Notes under the pieces: model-generated
Told to the model about the DNA's origin: nothing
What the model saw: the letters and a program-made list of their open reading frames with translations, nothing else
Databases searched by the model: none
Program-made: the position numbers and the translations under genes
Shown: piece after piece, positions 1-7,459 of the stretch
Position numbering within the stretch: the first letter of the stretch is position 1
Layout: the number at the start of each line of letters is the position of its first letter
From: Klebsiella pneumoniae
GTDB lineage: Bacteria > Pseudomonadota > Gammaproteobacteria > Pseudomonadales > Azotimanducaceae
Direction of reading: 5' to 3'
DNA: 14,117 nucleotides
Assembly: GCA_945878745.1 (NCBI GenBank)
Contig: CAMDVY010000021.1
Span: 1 to 14,117, forward strand

Positions 1-86
1 AGGAAGGGATCGTGAAGTACGAAGTACTGGCCCGCGAGGCCAGCGACAATCAGACAGCGATCGAAAGCTGCTTTTTGATTGACTGA
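1..86 (+). CDS. C-terminal fragment of an unidentified protein
   Basis: An open frame enters from the left edge. Its first complete codon is at position 3, and it ends at a TGA at 84-86, giving 27 visible residues that finish in CFLID. It has a natural mix of charged and hydrophobic residues and stops just before a hairpin that separates it from the convergent bkd operon, which fits a real gene end. The visible part is too short to recognise a family. A second frame starting at position 2 is also open to about the same point, so the frame choice is not certain. Confidence 0.4.
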   Translation, partial: EGIVKYEVLAREASDNQTAIESCFLID

Positions 87-125
87 TCGGGTTGCATCGG
101 TAGTTCACTTCGATCGGGAGAACGC

Positions 126-151
126 AATCGCCTGGGTTACACCAGGCGATT
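126..151. terminator. Perfect inverted repeat between convergent genes, possible bidirectional terminator
   Basis: The arms AATCGCCTGG (126-135) and CCAGGCGATT (142-151) are exact reverse complements around a 6-nt loop. The hairpin lies between the plus-strand gene ending at 86 and the minus-strand bkd E2 gene ending at 195, where a shared terminator is expected. Neither strand shows a clear T-tract after the stem, so it is not a textbook intrinsic terminator. It could instead be a 3'-end stabilising hairpin. Confidence 0.55.
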
Positions 152-194
152 CTCAGGATGGTGTCTACTCACGATTGTGTGGGAAGGTCTGCAA

Positions 195-1508
195 TCAGGC
201 AGGAATAAACAACATCGCAGGTTCTTCCAGCAGCGACTTGATCACCTGAATCATCGACGCCGCATCGAACCCATCGATGAATCGATGATCGAAGGATGAC
301 GAGAGATTCATCATCAACCGGATTTCGACGCGACCATCGATGACCATCGGCCGGTGCACGGCCTTGTTTACCCCGATGATGCCAAGCTCCGGTGCATTGA
401 TGACTGGCGTGCTGACGATTCCGCCCAGTTTGCCGAGACTGGTCAATGTGATGGTAGAGCCGGTGAGATCGTCCCGGGTTGCCGTGCCGTCGCGCGCCTT
501 GGTCGCAGCGACACTTATCGCAGACGAGAGCCCATCGATTTCCAGCCGATCAGCATTTTTGATGACAGGGACCTTCAGACCATCGGGTGTCTGGGTTGCG
601 ATGCCGAGATGAACGCTTGCATAGCGCCGCAGCACGCCCTTTTCTGCATCGTGCAGGGCGTTGCACTGGGGGAACTGTTTGAGCGCCTGAAAAAGAGCGA
701 GTCCGATGAAGGGCAACAGGGTCAGTCGATCACGACCCGATCGTTCATTGAGTTTTGCGCGCAATCGTTCCAGCGCAGTGACATCAATTTCCTCGACGTA
801 GGCAAAGTGGGGAATTTCACGCTTCGCCGCCTGCATGCGCTCGGCAATGACGCGGCGGACGCCGATGATACGCACCTCGGTGAATTCATCGGTCGATATG
901 CTCGAAGGGGGTTGTCCCGTACCCTGCCTTGTTATCGAAATTGATGGCGTGGTGGCCGGTGCCTCCAGATCCTTGCGCAGGATACGACCTCGCGGCCCCG
1001 AGCCTTGAATGGCTCCGAGATCGATGCCCAGTTCAAGCGCATGCCGGCGCAGAGCTGGCGAGGCCAGAACCCGAACACTGGATGGCGAGAGTGTCGTGTT
1101 GGGGACTCTGTTTGTTGCTGGTCCTTCCACATCAGCAGCCAGTGATACCGCCATTTCGCGGCTCACTGGAGTTTGCACACTCGAAGCAATTTCCGTTTGA
1201 GTCACTGGTTGCACTGGTGGAGGAGGTGGCGGGCTTGAAGCGTGCGTAGCCGCACTCGGCGCGTTGACATCGGTTTCAATTGCGATCAACTCGGTACCAA
1301 CGATCACCATATCCCCTGGTTGACCGCTCGTCCGCAGAACACGCCCACTGGCCGGTGCTGGCACTTCGATGTTGGCCTTGTCGGTCATCACGTCGACGAC
1401 GATCTGACCTTCCTTGATGATGTCGCCTGGTTTGACATGCCACTCAATGATCTCGGCCTCGACAAGGCCTTCTCCAAGGTCGGGAAGTTTGAAGATGTAT
1501 TGGCTCAT
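195..1508 (-). CDS. bkdB: Branched-chain 2-oxoacid dehydrogenase E2, lipoamide acyltransferase
   Basis: 437 aa. E2 takes the acyl group from E1 onto a lipoyl arm and transfers it to CoA, forming the core of the cytoplasmic BCKDH complex. The N-terminal lipoyl domain (about 1-80) has the DKA motif, with K44 as the expected lipoylated lysine. A Pro/Ala/Ser/Thr-rich linker with a run of six prolines (93-98) follows. A peripheral subunit-binding domain lies at about 147-183 (ASPALRRHALELG, GSGPRGRILRKDL). The catalytic domain runs from about 210 to the end and carries the HRxxDG active-site motif, with H408 and D412. Order and length fit BkdB. The open frame continues upstream to 1850, but the ATG at 1508 begins directly with the lipoyl domain (MSQYIFKLPDLGEG), has GGAG six bases before it, and overlaps the E1-beta stop as ATGA. 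Last gene of the operon; translation is probably coupled to the gene before it. Confidence 0.95.
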   Translation of the reverse strand: MSQYIFKLPDLGEGLVEAEIIEWHVKPGDIIKEGQIVVDVMTDKANIEVPAPASGRVLRTSGQPGDMVIVGTELIAIETDVNAPSAATHASSPPPPPPVQPVTQTEIASSVQTPVSREMAVSLAADVEGPATNRVPNTTLSPSSVRVLASPALRRHALELGIDLGAIQGSGPRGRILRKDLEAPATTPSISITRQGTGQPPSSISTDEFTEVRIIGVRRVIAERMQAAKREIPHFAYVEEIDVTALERLRAKLNERSGRDRLTLLPFIGLALFQALKQFPQCNALHDAEKGVLRRYASVHLGIATQTPDGLKVPVIKNADRLEIDGLSSAISVAATKARDGTATRDDLTGSTITLTSLGKLGGIVSTPVINAPELGIIGVNKAVHRPMVIDGRVEIRLMMNLSSSFDHRFIDGFDAASMIQVIKSLLEEPAMLFIPA

Positions 1509-2521
1509 GACATCTCCAGAATCTGTTCGAGCGCGGCAGCCACACGTTTTTTGCCGGGGAAGTAGTCCCACTCGAAGGCGTGTGGGTACGGGGTATCCCA
1601 ACCCGTAACACGAAGAATCGGCGCTTCGAGGCTGTAGAAACACTCCTCCTGTACCGTTGCCGCAAGTTCCGCACCGTATCCGCTGAAACGGGTTGCTTCG
1701 TGGACCACCACGCAGCGGCCGGTTTTTTCCACGCTTTGGACGATGGTCGGCACATCCAGCGGGGAGAGCGTTCGCAAGTCGATGATCTCCGCGTCGACTT
1801 CTGCGAATGCGGCGGCGGCCTGACAGACGTGCACCATCGTGCCGTAACACAGCACCGTGACGTCCTCACCGGCGCGTACGATGTCGGCCCGACCGATGGG
1901 AATGGTGTAGTAGTCGCTGGGTACTTCGCCTTTGGGGTGCGTGCTCCACGGTACCGCGGGTTTGTCGGGGTCGCCGTCGAACGGTCCGTTATAGATCCGC
2001 TTGGGTTCGAAGAAGATGATCGGATCATCATCCTCGATCGAGGAGATCAGCAGTCCTTTTGCATCATAGGGATTGGACGGCATTACCACCTTCACACCGC
2101 AGAGGTGGGTGAAGATGCCCTCCGGACTCTGCGAATGAGTCTGTCCACCGCGTATGCCACCACCACAGGGTGTACGAATCGTTACAGGTGCGAAGAAGTC
2201 CCCGGCGGTGCGATAACGCAGTCGGGCCAGTTCGCTGATGATCTGATCACAACCTGGGTAGATGTAATCCGCGAACTGGATTTCTGCAACCGGGCGCAGA
2301 CCATTTACCCCCATGCCGATGGCAGAGCCGATGATGCCACCCTCGGCGATGGGTGCGTCGATCACCCGATGTTCGCCGTATTTGCGTTGCAGTCCGTCGG
2401 TACACCGGAAGACGCCGCCGAAGTAGCCGATATCCTGGCCAATCAGGACGACGTTCGGGTCGCGCGCCAGCATGATGTCCATTGCAGAGTTGATGGCCTG
2501 CACCATGTTCATGCGTGGCAT
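1505..2521 (-). CDS. bkdA2: Branched-chain 2-oxoacid dehydrogenase E1 subunit beta
   Basis: 338 aa from the preferred start. With the alpha subunit it forms the thiamine-diphosphate-dependent E1 that decarboxylates the 2-oxoacids of Val, Leu and Ile and acylates the E2 lipoyl group. It shows the transketolase-like pyrimidine-binding domain (GQDIGYFGGVFRCTDGLQ, DAPIAEGGIIGSAIGMG, EIQFADYIYPGCDQI, PCGGGIRGGQTHSQSPE) and the C-terminal transketolase domain (VVVHEATRFSGYGAEL, RVTGWDTPYPH), closely matching Pseudomonas BkdA2 from memory. An in-frame ATG at 2542 would add seven residues. I prefer the ATG at 2521 because GGGAGG sits nine bases upstream and the start follows the alpha-subunit stop by one base. 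The 3' end overlaps the E2 start by 4 bp. Confidence 0.95.
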   Translation of the reverse strand: MPRMNMVQAINSAMDIMLARDPNVVLIGQDIGYFGGVFRCTDGLQRKYGEHRVIDAPIAEGGIIGSAIGMGVNGLRPVAEIQFADYIYPGCDQIISELARLRYRTAGDFFAPVTIRTPCGGGIRGGQTHSQSPEGIFTHLCGVKVVMPSNPYDAKGLLISSIEDDDPIIFFEPKRIYNGPFDGDPDKPAVPWSTHPKGEVPSDYYTIPIGRADIVRAGEDVTVLCYGTMVHVCQAAAAFAEVDAEIIDLRTLSPLDVPTIVQSVEKTGRCVVVHEATRFSGYGAELAATVQEECFYSLEAPILRVTGWDTPYPHAFEWDYFPGKKRVAAALEQILEMS

Positions 2522-2522
2522 G

Positions 2523-3773
2523 TCAGTGGTCCTCCCGCTCATCGAAGGCGAGCATCTGTTCTCGTTGTGCGATCAGGTGCGCCGGCATGTCAGCGTAAAC
2601 GTCCTCAAAGAGCTCGTTCTTGTCGAGGAAGGGGCCTTCGGTCATGGTGCCGTTGGAGATGGCTTGTTGCCACTCCGAGTCCACCTGGCGCTGCACATCT
2701 TCGATCAATGCAGCATGCTGTGTCTCTGACCACTGGCCAAACTTGGTGAGGTGAACCTTGAGACGCTCCACCGGATCACCGTAAGGCCAGTTTTCCGGTT
2801 CGTTCTTTGGCCGATAGCGTGACGGATCATCGCTGGTCGAGTGTGCATCGACACGATAGGTGACCAGTTCGATCAGCGTTGCGCCAGTACCTGCGCGAGC
2901 CCGTTCAGCGGCCCATTGTGTGACGGCATAAACAGCCAGAAAGTCATTGCCGTCGACTCGAATACCGGGCACTCCGTAACCCGGTCCACGAGCCGCGAAT
3001 GGTCGTAGCTCACCGCCAGCAGTCCCTTGAAAGGTTGAGATTGCGTATTGGTTATTCACGATATTGAGGATCACCGGTGCACGATAGACCGACGCAAACG
3101 TCATGGCGTGATGGAAGTCTGCCTCGGCGCTGGAGCCTTCGCCGATCCAGGCGGCGGCGATGTCATCTTCACCCTTGATGGCGGCTGCCATGGCCCAGCC
3201 AACGGCCTGTGGGTACTGCGTTGTCAGGTTGCCGGAGATGGAAAAGATGTTGCCGCGTTTCCAGTGGTACATCACCGGCATCTGCCTGCCTTTGCACATG
3301 TCTCGACTGTTCGAGAGGCACTGATTCATGAGGTCGACCAGATTGCGGCCTCGCGCAATCTGCAAACCCTGCACGCGGTACGACGGGAACAGCATGTCGC
3401 TCGGTTTGAGCGCCATCGCACTGGCTACTGCCACGGCTTCTTCGCCACGTGATTTCATGTAGAAGGAGATCTTTCCCTGTCGCTGCATGCGCGTCATGTG
3501 ATCGTCGTACAACCGGGTTTCCAGCATGTGCCGCAAACCGAACTGAAGCTGCTCGGGGTCCAGCTGCGGGTCCCACGGTCCGGTGGCGACACCGTCGTCA
3601 TCGAGCACTCGCACCATGTCGTAAATCAATTCGTTAGGCAGATCGCGCAGTCGTGTTTGTGGGTCGGGACGACCCACGGCACCCGCGGCAACCCTATCAA
3701 CGTAGCTGAAGTCCGGATCTGCCCCGGGGCGGGCAGGCGGAGCAGGAATATGCAGGCGGGGTTTGCGAGTCAT
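2523..3773 (-). CDS. bkdA1: Branched-chain 2-oxoacid dehydrogenase E1 subunit alpha
   Basis: 416 aa. This catalytic alpha subunit binds thiamine diphosphate. The Mg/ThDP motif is visible as GEG (211-213) followed about 27 residues later by NN (240-241) in NIVNNQYAIS; the usual second residue of the motif is Asp and here it is Glu. The conserved loop YRVDAHSTSDDPSRYR, which corresponds to the region phosphorylated in the mammalian enzyme, is intact. The N-terminus (RLHIPAPPARPGADPDFSYV) and C-terminus (FEDVYADMPAHLIAQR) match the proteobacterial BkdA1 type rather than the shorter PdhA/AcoA type. GGGAG and AAGG precede the ATG. It is the first gene of the bkd operon. The minus-strand gene upstream ends 150 bp away, so a promoter in that gap is likely. 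No BkdR (Lrp-type) regulator gene is in the window. Confidence 0.95.
   Translation of the reverse strand: MTRKPRLHIPAPPARPGADPDFSYVDRVAAGAVGRPDPQTRLRDLPNELIYDMVRVLDDDGVATGPWDPQLDPEQLQFGLRHMLETRLYDDHMTRMQRQGKISFYMKSRGEEAVAVASAMALKPSDMLFPSYRVQGLQIARGRNLVDLMNQCLSNSRDMCKGRQMPVMYHWKRGNIFSISGNLTTQYPQAVGWAMAAAIKGEDDIAAAWIGEGSSAEADFHHAMTFASVYRAPVILNIVNNQYAISTFQGTAGGELRPFAARGPGYGVPGIRVDGNDFLAVYAVTQWAAERARAGTGATLIELVTYRVDAHSTSDDPSRYRPKNEPENWPYGDPVERLKVHLTKFGQWSETQHAALIEDVQRQVDSEWQQAISNGTMTEGPFLDKNELFEDVYADMPAHLIAQREQMLAFDEREDH
2531..2536 (-). promoter_or_regulatory. Ribosome binding site deciding the bkdA2 start
   Basis: GGGAGG on the minus strand lies nine bases before the ATG at 2521 and inside the end of the E1-alpha gene. 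The alternative ATG at 2542 has no comparable purine-rich motif, so this site favours the shorter protein and coupling to E1-alpha translation. Confidence 0.6.
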
Positions 3774-3923
3774 CCTTCACTCCCAATGATCGACGGATAT
3801 CAGGTTCGGGCGCGCTTTGAACAATCAGCGCCTTCATCCGAAGTGTGGCTCAATGCAGGTGCACCCGCCAGCCATGTCGTCAAGAATGCAGTCACGAATA
3901 GTGTTACCGGTGTGACCCGCAGA
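3774..3923. other. Intergenic gap upstream of bkdA1
   Basis: 150 bp between the MBL-hydrolase stop and the bkdA1 start, both on the minus strand. It should hold the bkd promoter if the operon is transcribed separately. I found a TTGACG hexamer on the minus strand, but no good -10 at the right distance. No terminator-like hairpin and no convincing small ORF were seen. Confidence 0.4.
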
Positions 3924-4964
3924 TCAAGGTTCCGTGATGCGGATGTCTTCACTTCCGGCCGGCAGGCTGAACACCATGCCGTCGCGGGTGAGTACCGTTC
4001 CGGCCGGCAGGTCCCGTTTGAAAATACGCTCCATCAGGATGTTTCTGGGGGGCGGTACCAGATGGTAGGCAGCGAGCATGCCGATGCCGGTTTGTGTTTT
4101 GAGTGTCCCCATGGTGTCGGCTCCGGCGTGATAGTTCTGGATATCACCGAAGATCTTTGCCTGTCGCGTTCGGCCTGCTTTGGTCGCGCCTTCTTCCATT
4201 GCCTTGACGATAGGCAGGGAGAGTGCGTCATGCAGCAACAGATCAGCATCCTTCGCCGCGGTGACAAGCGATTCCACGACGTTGCTGTCACCGCTGACCA
4301 CAACCGCTCGCCCTTTGAAGTCGAATCGGTAGCCGTAGGCGGGGGTGATGGGGGCGTGATCGACGAGAAAGGCTGTAATCACCAACCCCTCGTTGTTCCA
4401 GATTTCTCCTGGAGCGACGTCTCGTGCGCCCAGTTCGCCGAGTGCTGGCACCATCAGGGCCTCACCGTGGTGCGCCACACGATAAGAGCGGTCGAGCGCA
4501 AAAGCTTCATTGAGTCCCTCGGCGACACGCTCGACGCCGGGTGGTCCAATCAGCACCAGTGGCTCGTTTCGACCTGCGACCCATGAACCAAGGTTGAAAT
4601 CGTAGATGCCGGAGATGTGATCAGAATGAAAATGCGTGAGCAGGATGGCTTGCAGATTCTGAGTCGCTTCACCGTGCACGTTCATGGTGTTTGCCGAACC
4701 CATGCCCGCGTCCACCAGAAACAGATCGTCGCCCGCGAGAATGGCGACACAGGCTTGTGCCCGATCACTTGAGGGGAGGGGTGACGAAGTGCCGCACATG
4801 AAGACTCGCAAGCCATCAAAGGCCTGGATCGGTGTCTGCCGCATGGCCGCATCAACCAGGCGTGGCAGCAGCCAGTTCTGCCCGGCCCGGGTGTCGACCA
4901 TCAGCCAGCCCAATCCGCCGGCAAGCAGTGCGAGTACAAACAATGCGATGGTCAGACGGCGCAT
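3924..4964 (-). CDS. MBL-fold metallohydrolase, RNase Z/arylsulfatase-like, membrane-anchored or exported
   Basis: 346 aa. Residues 4-22 form a hydrophobic segment after MRR, consistent with an uncleaved anchor or signal peptide, so the enzyme probably acts in the periplasm. From about residue 53 comes the RNase Z-type opening (FMCGTSSPLPSSDRAQ), then the zinc motif THFHSDH (H111, H113, D115, H116), VVSGDSN, and late histidines in QNYHAGAD and AAYHLVPPP that fit the remaining metal ligands. Export and the lack of tRNA-related context argue against tRNA processing. Family relatives include phosphodiesterases, lactonases and AtsA-type arylsulfatases, so the substrate is unknown. AAAGGA lies seven bases before the ATG. 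The gene lies 150 bp upstream of bkdA1 in the same direction and is divergent from the dioxygenase. Confidence 0.85.
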   Translation of the reverse strand: MRRLTIALFVLALLAGGLGWLMVDTRAGQNWLLPRLVDAAMRQTPIQAFDGLRVFMCGTSSPLPSSDRAQACVAILAGDDLFLVDAGMGSANTMNVHGEATQNLQAILLTHFHSDHISGIYDFNLGSWVAGRNEPLVLIGPPGVERVAEGLNEAFALDRSYRVAHHGEALMVPALGELGARDVAPGEIWNNEGLVITAFLVDHAPITPAYGYRFDFKGRAVVVSGDSNVVESLVTAAKDADLLLHDALSLPIVKAMEEGATKAGRTRQAKIFGDIQNYHAGADTMGTLKTQTGIGMLAAYHLVPPPRNILMERIFKRDLPAGTVLTRDGMVFSLPAGSEDIRITEP

Positions 4965-5099
4965 GCAGTTTTCCTTTCAGGTCGAATGCCGGAGAGCGTA
5001 TCAGAACGACGTTGATGCAGAACGGTCGAGCGCCTGCTGATTGCACTTCTGAGGCGCCGCCGACATGATGAGACGAAGGAGATGAAGGGAAGAAAGTTT
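4965..5099. promoter_or_regulatory. Divergent intergenic region with promoters for MBL hydrolase and dioxygenase
   Basis: 135 bp between two divergent starts, so promoters in both directions are expected here by position. Hexamer matches to sigma-70 sites are weak. A 6-bp inverted repeat, GCGCCT (5030-5035) and AGGCGC (5052-5057), is the only symmetric element seen, and it could be chance. Confidence 0.3.
5085..5090 (+). promoter_or_regulatory. Ribosome binding site deciding the dioxygenase start
   Basis: AAGGGA lies nine bases before the ATG at 5100. The upstream in-frame ATG at 5082 directly abuts AAGGAG with no spacer, which is poor for initiation, so the start at 5100 is preferred. Confidence 0.5.
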
Positions 5100-5882
5100 A
5101 TGCAGATCACCCGGTTTGCAGCGCCACTCGGCGCCTGTGTCGACGATATCGATGTTCGTTCGCTGGACGATTCGGCGGTGGCTGCCTTGCAATCGGCCTT
5201 CCTCGAACATCACGTTCTGGTGTTTCCCGGACAGACGCTGTTGCCCGAGGATCAGATGAACTTTGCCGGTCGTTTCGGTCGCCTTGTCAGGCATCCGTAT
5301 GCTGGCATGAAAGCATGGCCAGAGGTCATTGAGTTGCGCAATCAAGGCAAACGCCGCGATGTGAATCAGCATTGGCATACGGATATGAGCTACGAGACCA
5401 CGCCGCCCAAACTGACGATGTTGTACGCGCTCGAAACACCATCGTTAGGCGGCGACACGGCGTTTTCCAATCAGGGATTGGCTTATGACGACTTGTCTGC
5501 CGGAATGAAGAGTGTGCTGGATGGCCTGCAGGCCGAACATGCCGCGGCCGGTCTCGCAGAGCTCTATGGCGCGGATGCGAAGACGGCGCCCCGTGCCACT
5601 CATCCGGTCGTGCGCATCCACGAAGACTCAGGCCGCAAGGCGCTCTATGTGTGTCGTGCGTTTACTGAACGGTTTGTCGGCTGGACCCGCGCCGAAAGCA
5701 AGCCGTTGCTGGAGTTCCTGTTTGATCATGCGATCCGACCGGAGTACCAGGCCAGACATCGCTGGCGTGTGGGTGATCTTGTCATGTGGGACAACCGGAT
5801 TCTGCAACACTTTGCCGTCCATGATCATGCAGATGAACCACGACGTATTCTGCGGGTTCAGGTCGCGGGAGGTGCCGCATGA
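5100..5882 (+). CDS. TauD/TfdA-family Fe(II)/2-oxoglutarate-dependent dioxygenase
   Basis: 260 aa. These enzymes couple oxidative decarboxylation of 2-oxoglutarate to hydroxylation of a substrate, often releasing sulfite, an amine or an alcohol. The iron facial triad is visible: H93 and D95 in WHTDMSY, and H237 in WDNRILQH. R248 in EPRRILR is the expected 2-oxoglutarate-binding arginine. GGDTAFSN and HPVVRIHEDSGRKALYV are typical TauD/TfdA blocks. Length is normal for the family. The alternative ATG at 5082 would add six residues (MKGRKF), but the start at 5100 has a better-spaced ribosome binding site and begins like other family members. The stop overlaps the start of the GMC oxidoreductase by 4 bp (ATGA), so the two are probably translationally coupled. 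Substrate unknown; taurine or 2,4-D specificity should not be assumed. Confidence 0.92.
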   Translation: MQITRFAAPLGACVDDIDVRSLDDSAVAALQSAFLEHHVLVFPGQTLLPEDQMNFAGRFGRLVRHPYAGMKAWPEVIELRNQGKRRDVNQHWHTDMSYETTPPKLTMLYALETPSLGGDTAFSNQGLAYDDLSAGMKSVLDGLQAEHAAAGLAELYGADAKTAPRATHPVVRIHEDSGRKALYVCRAFTERFVGWTRAESKPLLEFLFDHAIRPEYQARHRWRVGDLVMWDNRILQHFAVHDHADEPRRILRVQVAGGAA

Positions 5883-7414
5883 CCGTCTTTGATGTGCTCA
5901 TCGTTGGCGCGGGAAGCAGCGGCAGCGTGATTGCTGCACGTGCATCGGAAAATCCCGATCTCCAGGTTTGTCTGGTAGAGGCTGGGCCGGACTATCCGGA
6001 TCTCGCCGCAACACCGTACGATCTGGTGAACAGCCACAACAATTCCTACCGGGATCACGATTGGGGGTTCACCTATGAACCTACAGCGGGACGCGCGGTA
6101 GCCTTTCCTCGTGGCCGCGTGACGGGTGGTTCGTCAGCGGTCAACACCACCATCGCGCTGCGCGGTATGCCAGAGGATTACGATGAGTGGGCTGCAGCTG
6201 GTAATCCTGAATGGTCCTGGGCTGGTGTGTTGCCAGCGTTTTGCAGGCTTGAACGGGATCTTGATTTTGGTGACGCCGCGTTTCACGGTGATGCCGGGCC
6301 GATCACGATCCGTAGGTATCGACGCGATGAACTGACTCAGCCGCAAGCCGCGTTTCTGGATGCTGCCGATGTTCTTGGTTATCCGCATTGTGCTGATGCC
6401 AATGATCCGTGGGGGTACGGCGCCGGTCCTCACCCGATGAACAAGCTGGGTCGACTCCGGGTCTCCTGTGCGGTCGGTTATCTGGCGCCAGCACGGGTGC
6501 GCCCCAATCTGGTCATACGACCCGACAGTCACGTGAGTCGGCTTGTGATCGAAAACGGTCGGTGTGTGGGGGTCGACGTTCTGCAGGCGGACGGCAGCAC
6601 AGAGCGTCTTCACGCCAGACTGGTGGTGGTTTCGGCCGGCGCGCTTCAGTCACCCGCGCTCTTGATGCGATCAGGCATTGGACCGGCAACCCAGCTGGCT
6701 GCACACGGGATCGATGTGGTGAGTGACCTTGCCGGCGTTGGTCAGAATCTGTCCGATCATCCCGCGCTCTCGATTGTCTGCCAGGCTCGAGATGGCGTGG
6801 TCATCGACCATGATTTACCGATCATCCAGACCATTCTGCGTTACACCGCAGAGGGTTCTGACAAGCGTAATGACCTGCAGATTGAGCAGATCAGTTTCGC
6901 CGGTCGGCCTGGTGGGCCACCGCTGTTCGCCATCGCCGCGGTGCTGGAATATCAGTATGGCCGCGGAGAGCTGTTGTTGGCGTCACGGGATCCACTCGCC
7001 GCACCGCTGGTCCACAATCACTTCTGCGAAGATGCTCGAGATCGTAGTCGTCTGGTGAGTTGTCTTCGAGATACGTTGCGGTTTACCACGGTTGAACCAT
7101 TGAAAGGCATGATTGAGTCGATCACCTTTCCGGATCCGGGCCGTGGGACGAGTGATGAAACCCTGGACGCGCTGGCACGGAAACTCTCTGCCAGTGGTTA
7201 CCATCCCAGCGGCACATTGAAAATGGGTCCGAAAAGTGATCCGCTGGCTGTGGTCGATCAATATGGACGATGTCATGCGATGGATGGATTGGTGGTGGCG
7301 GATGCGTCCATCATGCCATCGGTGCCACGTGCCAACACCAATCTGACCTGCATCATGATCGGTGAGAAGATCGGTGAGCAGTTGCGCAAGACACCAGCGA
7401 TTTATGGGCTGTAG
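5879..7414 (+). CDS. GMC-family FAD-dependent oxidoreductase (alcohol dehydrogenase/oxidase type)
   Basis: 511 aa. GMC enzymes oxidise alcohols to aldehydes or ketones with FAD. The dinucleotide-binding motif VGAGSSG (G10, G12, G15) opens the protein and an acidic residue (E35 in LVEAG) ends the second strand. GRVTGGSSAVN matches GMC signature 1 and GALQSPALLMRSGIG signature 2. The C-terminal catalytic block has GYHPSGTLKMG with H442 as the probable general base, and N486 in PRANTNLTCIMIGEK as the partner residue. Length fits choline-dehydrogenase-like members. No signal peptide, so cytoplasmic or membrane-associated. It is coupled to the dioxygenase by a 4-bp overlap. Its stop codon TAG falls within the head of a REP-like element. 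Substrate unknown; the product of the dioxygenase is a reasonable guess. Confidence 0.93.
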   Translation: MTVFDVLIVGAGSSGSVIAARASENPDLQVCLVEAGPDYPDLAATPYDLVNSHNNSYRDHDWGFTYEPTAGRAVAFPRGRVTGGSSAVNTTIALRGMPEDYDEWAAAGNPEWSWAGVLPAFCRLERDLDFGDAAFHGDAGPITIRRYRRDELTQPQAAFLDAADVLGYPHCADANDPWGYGAGPHPMNKLGRLRVSCAVGYLAPARVRPNLVIRPDSHVSRLVIENGRCVGVDVLQADGSTERLHARLVVVSAGALQSPALLMRSGIGPATQLAAHGIDVVSDLAGVGQNLSDHPALSIVCQARDGVVIDHDLPIIQTILRYTAEGSDKRNDLQIEQISFAGRPGGPPLFAIAAVLEYQYGRGELLLASRDPLAAPLVHNHFCEDARDRSRLVSCLRDTLRFTTVEPLKGMIESITFPDPGRGTSDETLDALARKLSASGYHPSGTLKMGPKSDPLAVVDQYGRCHAMDGLVVADASIMPSVPRANTNLTCIMIGEKIGEQLRKTPAIYGL

Positions 7415-7433
7415 GAGCGGTCTCCGACCGCGA
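7410..7433 (+). repeat. REP-like palindromic element at the GMC stop codon
   Basis: The stem GCGGTC (7417-7422) and GACCGC (7426-7431) are exact reverse complements around a TCC loop, preceded by the head TGTAGGA and followed by GA. A GTAG or similar head joined to a short GC-rich hairpin is the layout of REP elements mobilised by RAYT transposases in Pseudomonas, Stenotrophomonas and relatives. The TAG of the head (7412-7414) is also the stop codon of the GMC gene. No T-tract follows, so it is not a standard terminator. It lies between GMC and the amidohydrolase and could affect mRNA stability there. Only one copy is seen in the window. Confidence 0.6.
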
Positions 7434-7459
7434 TGTTCGAATGCCAGGAGTAGACGTTC

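Noticed and set aside
1509..1850. Upstream extension of the E2 open frame by 114 residues
   Set aside because: The extension is an out-of-frame reading of the E1-beta gene, Arg-rich and without domain similarity; the lipoyl domain starts at 1508.
1580..2749. Plus-strand open frame of 389 codons opposite the bkd E1 genes
   Set aside because: It lies fully antisense to two well-supported genes, has no recognisable family motifs and looks like a shadow frame produced by GC-rich codon use.
3953..4011. 14-bp direct repeat TTCCGGCCGGCAGG at 3953-3966 and 3998-4011
   Set aside because: Both copies are in frame in the MBL gene and encode the short peptide LPAG; two copies 45 bp apart in coding sequence are likely chance.
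3498..4586. Plus-strand open frame of 362 codons opposite bkdA1 and the MBL hydrolase
   Set aside because: It crosses the boundary of two real minus-strand genes and encodes no recognisable domain.
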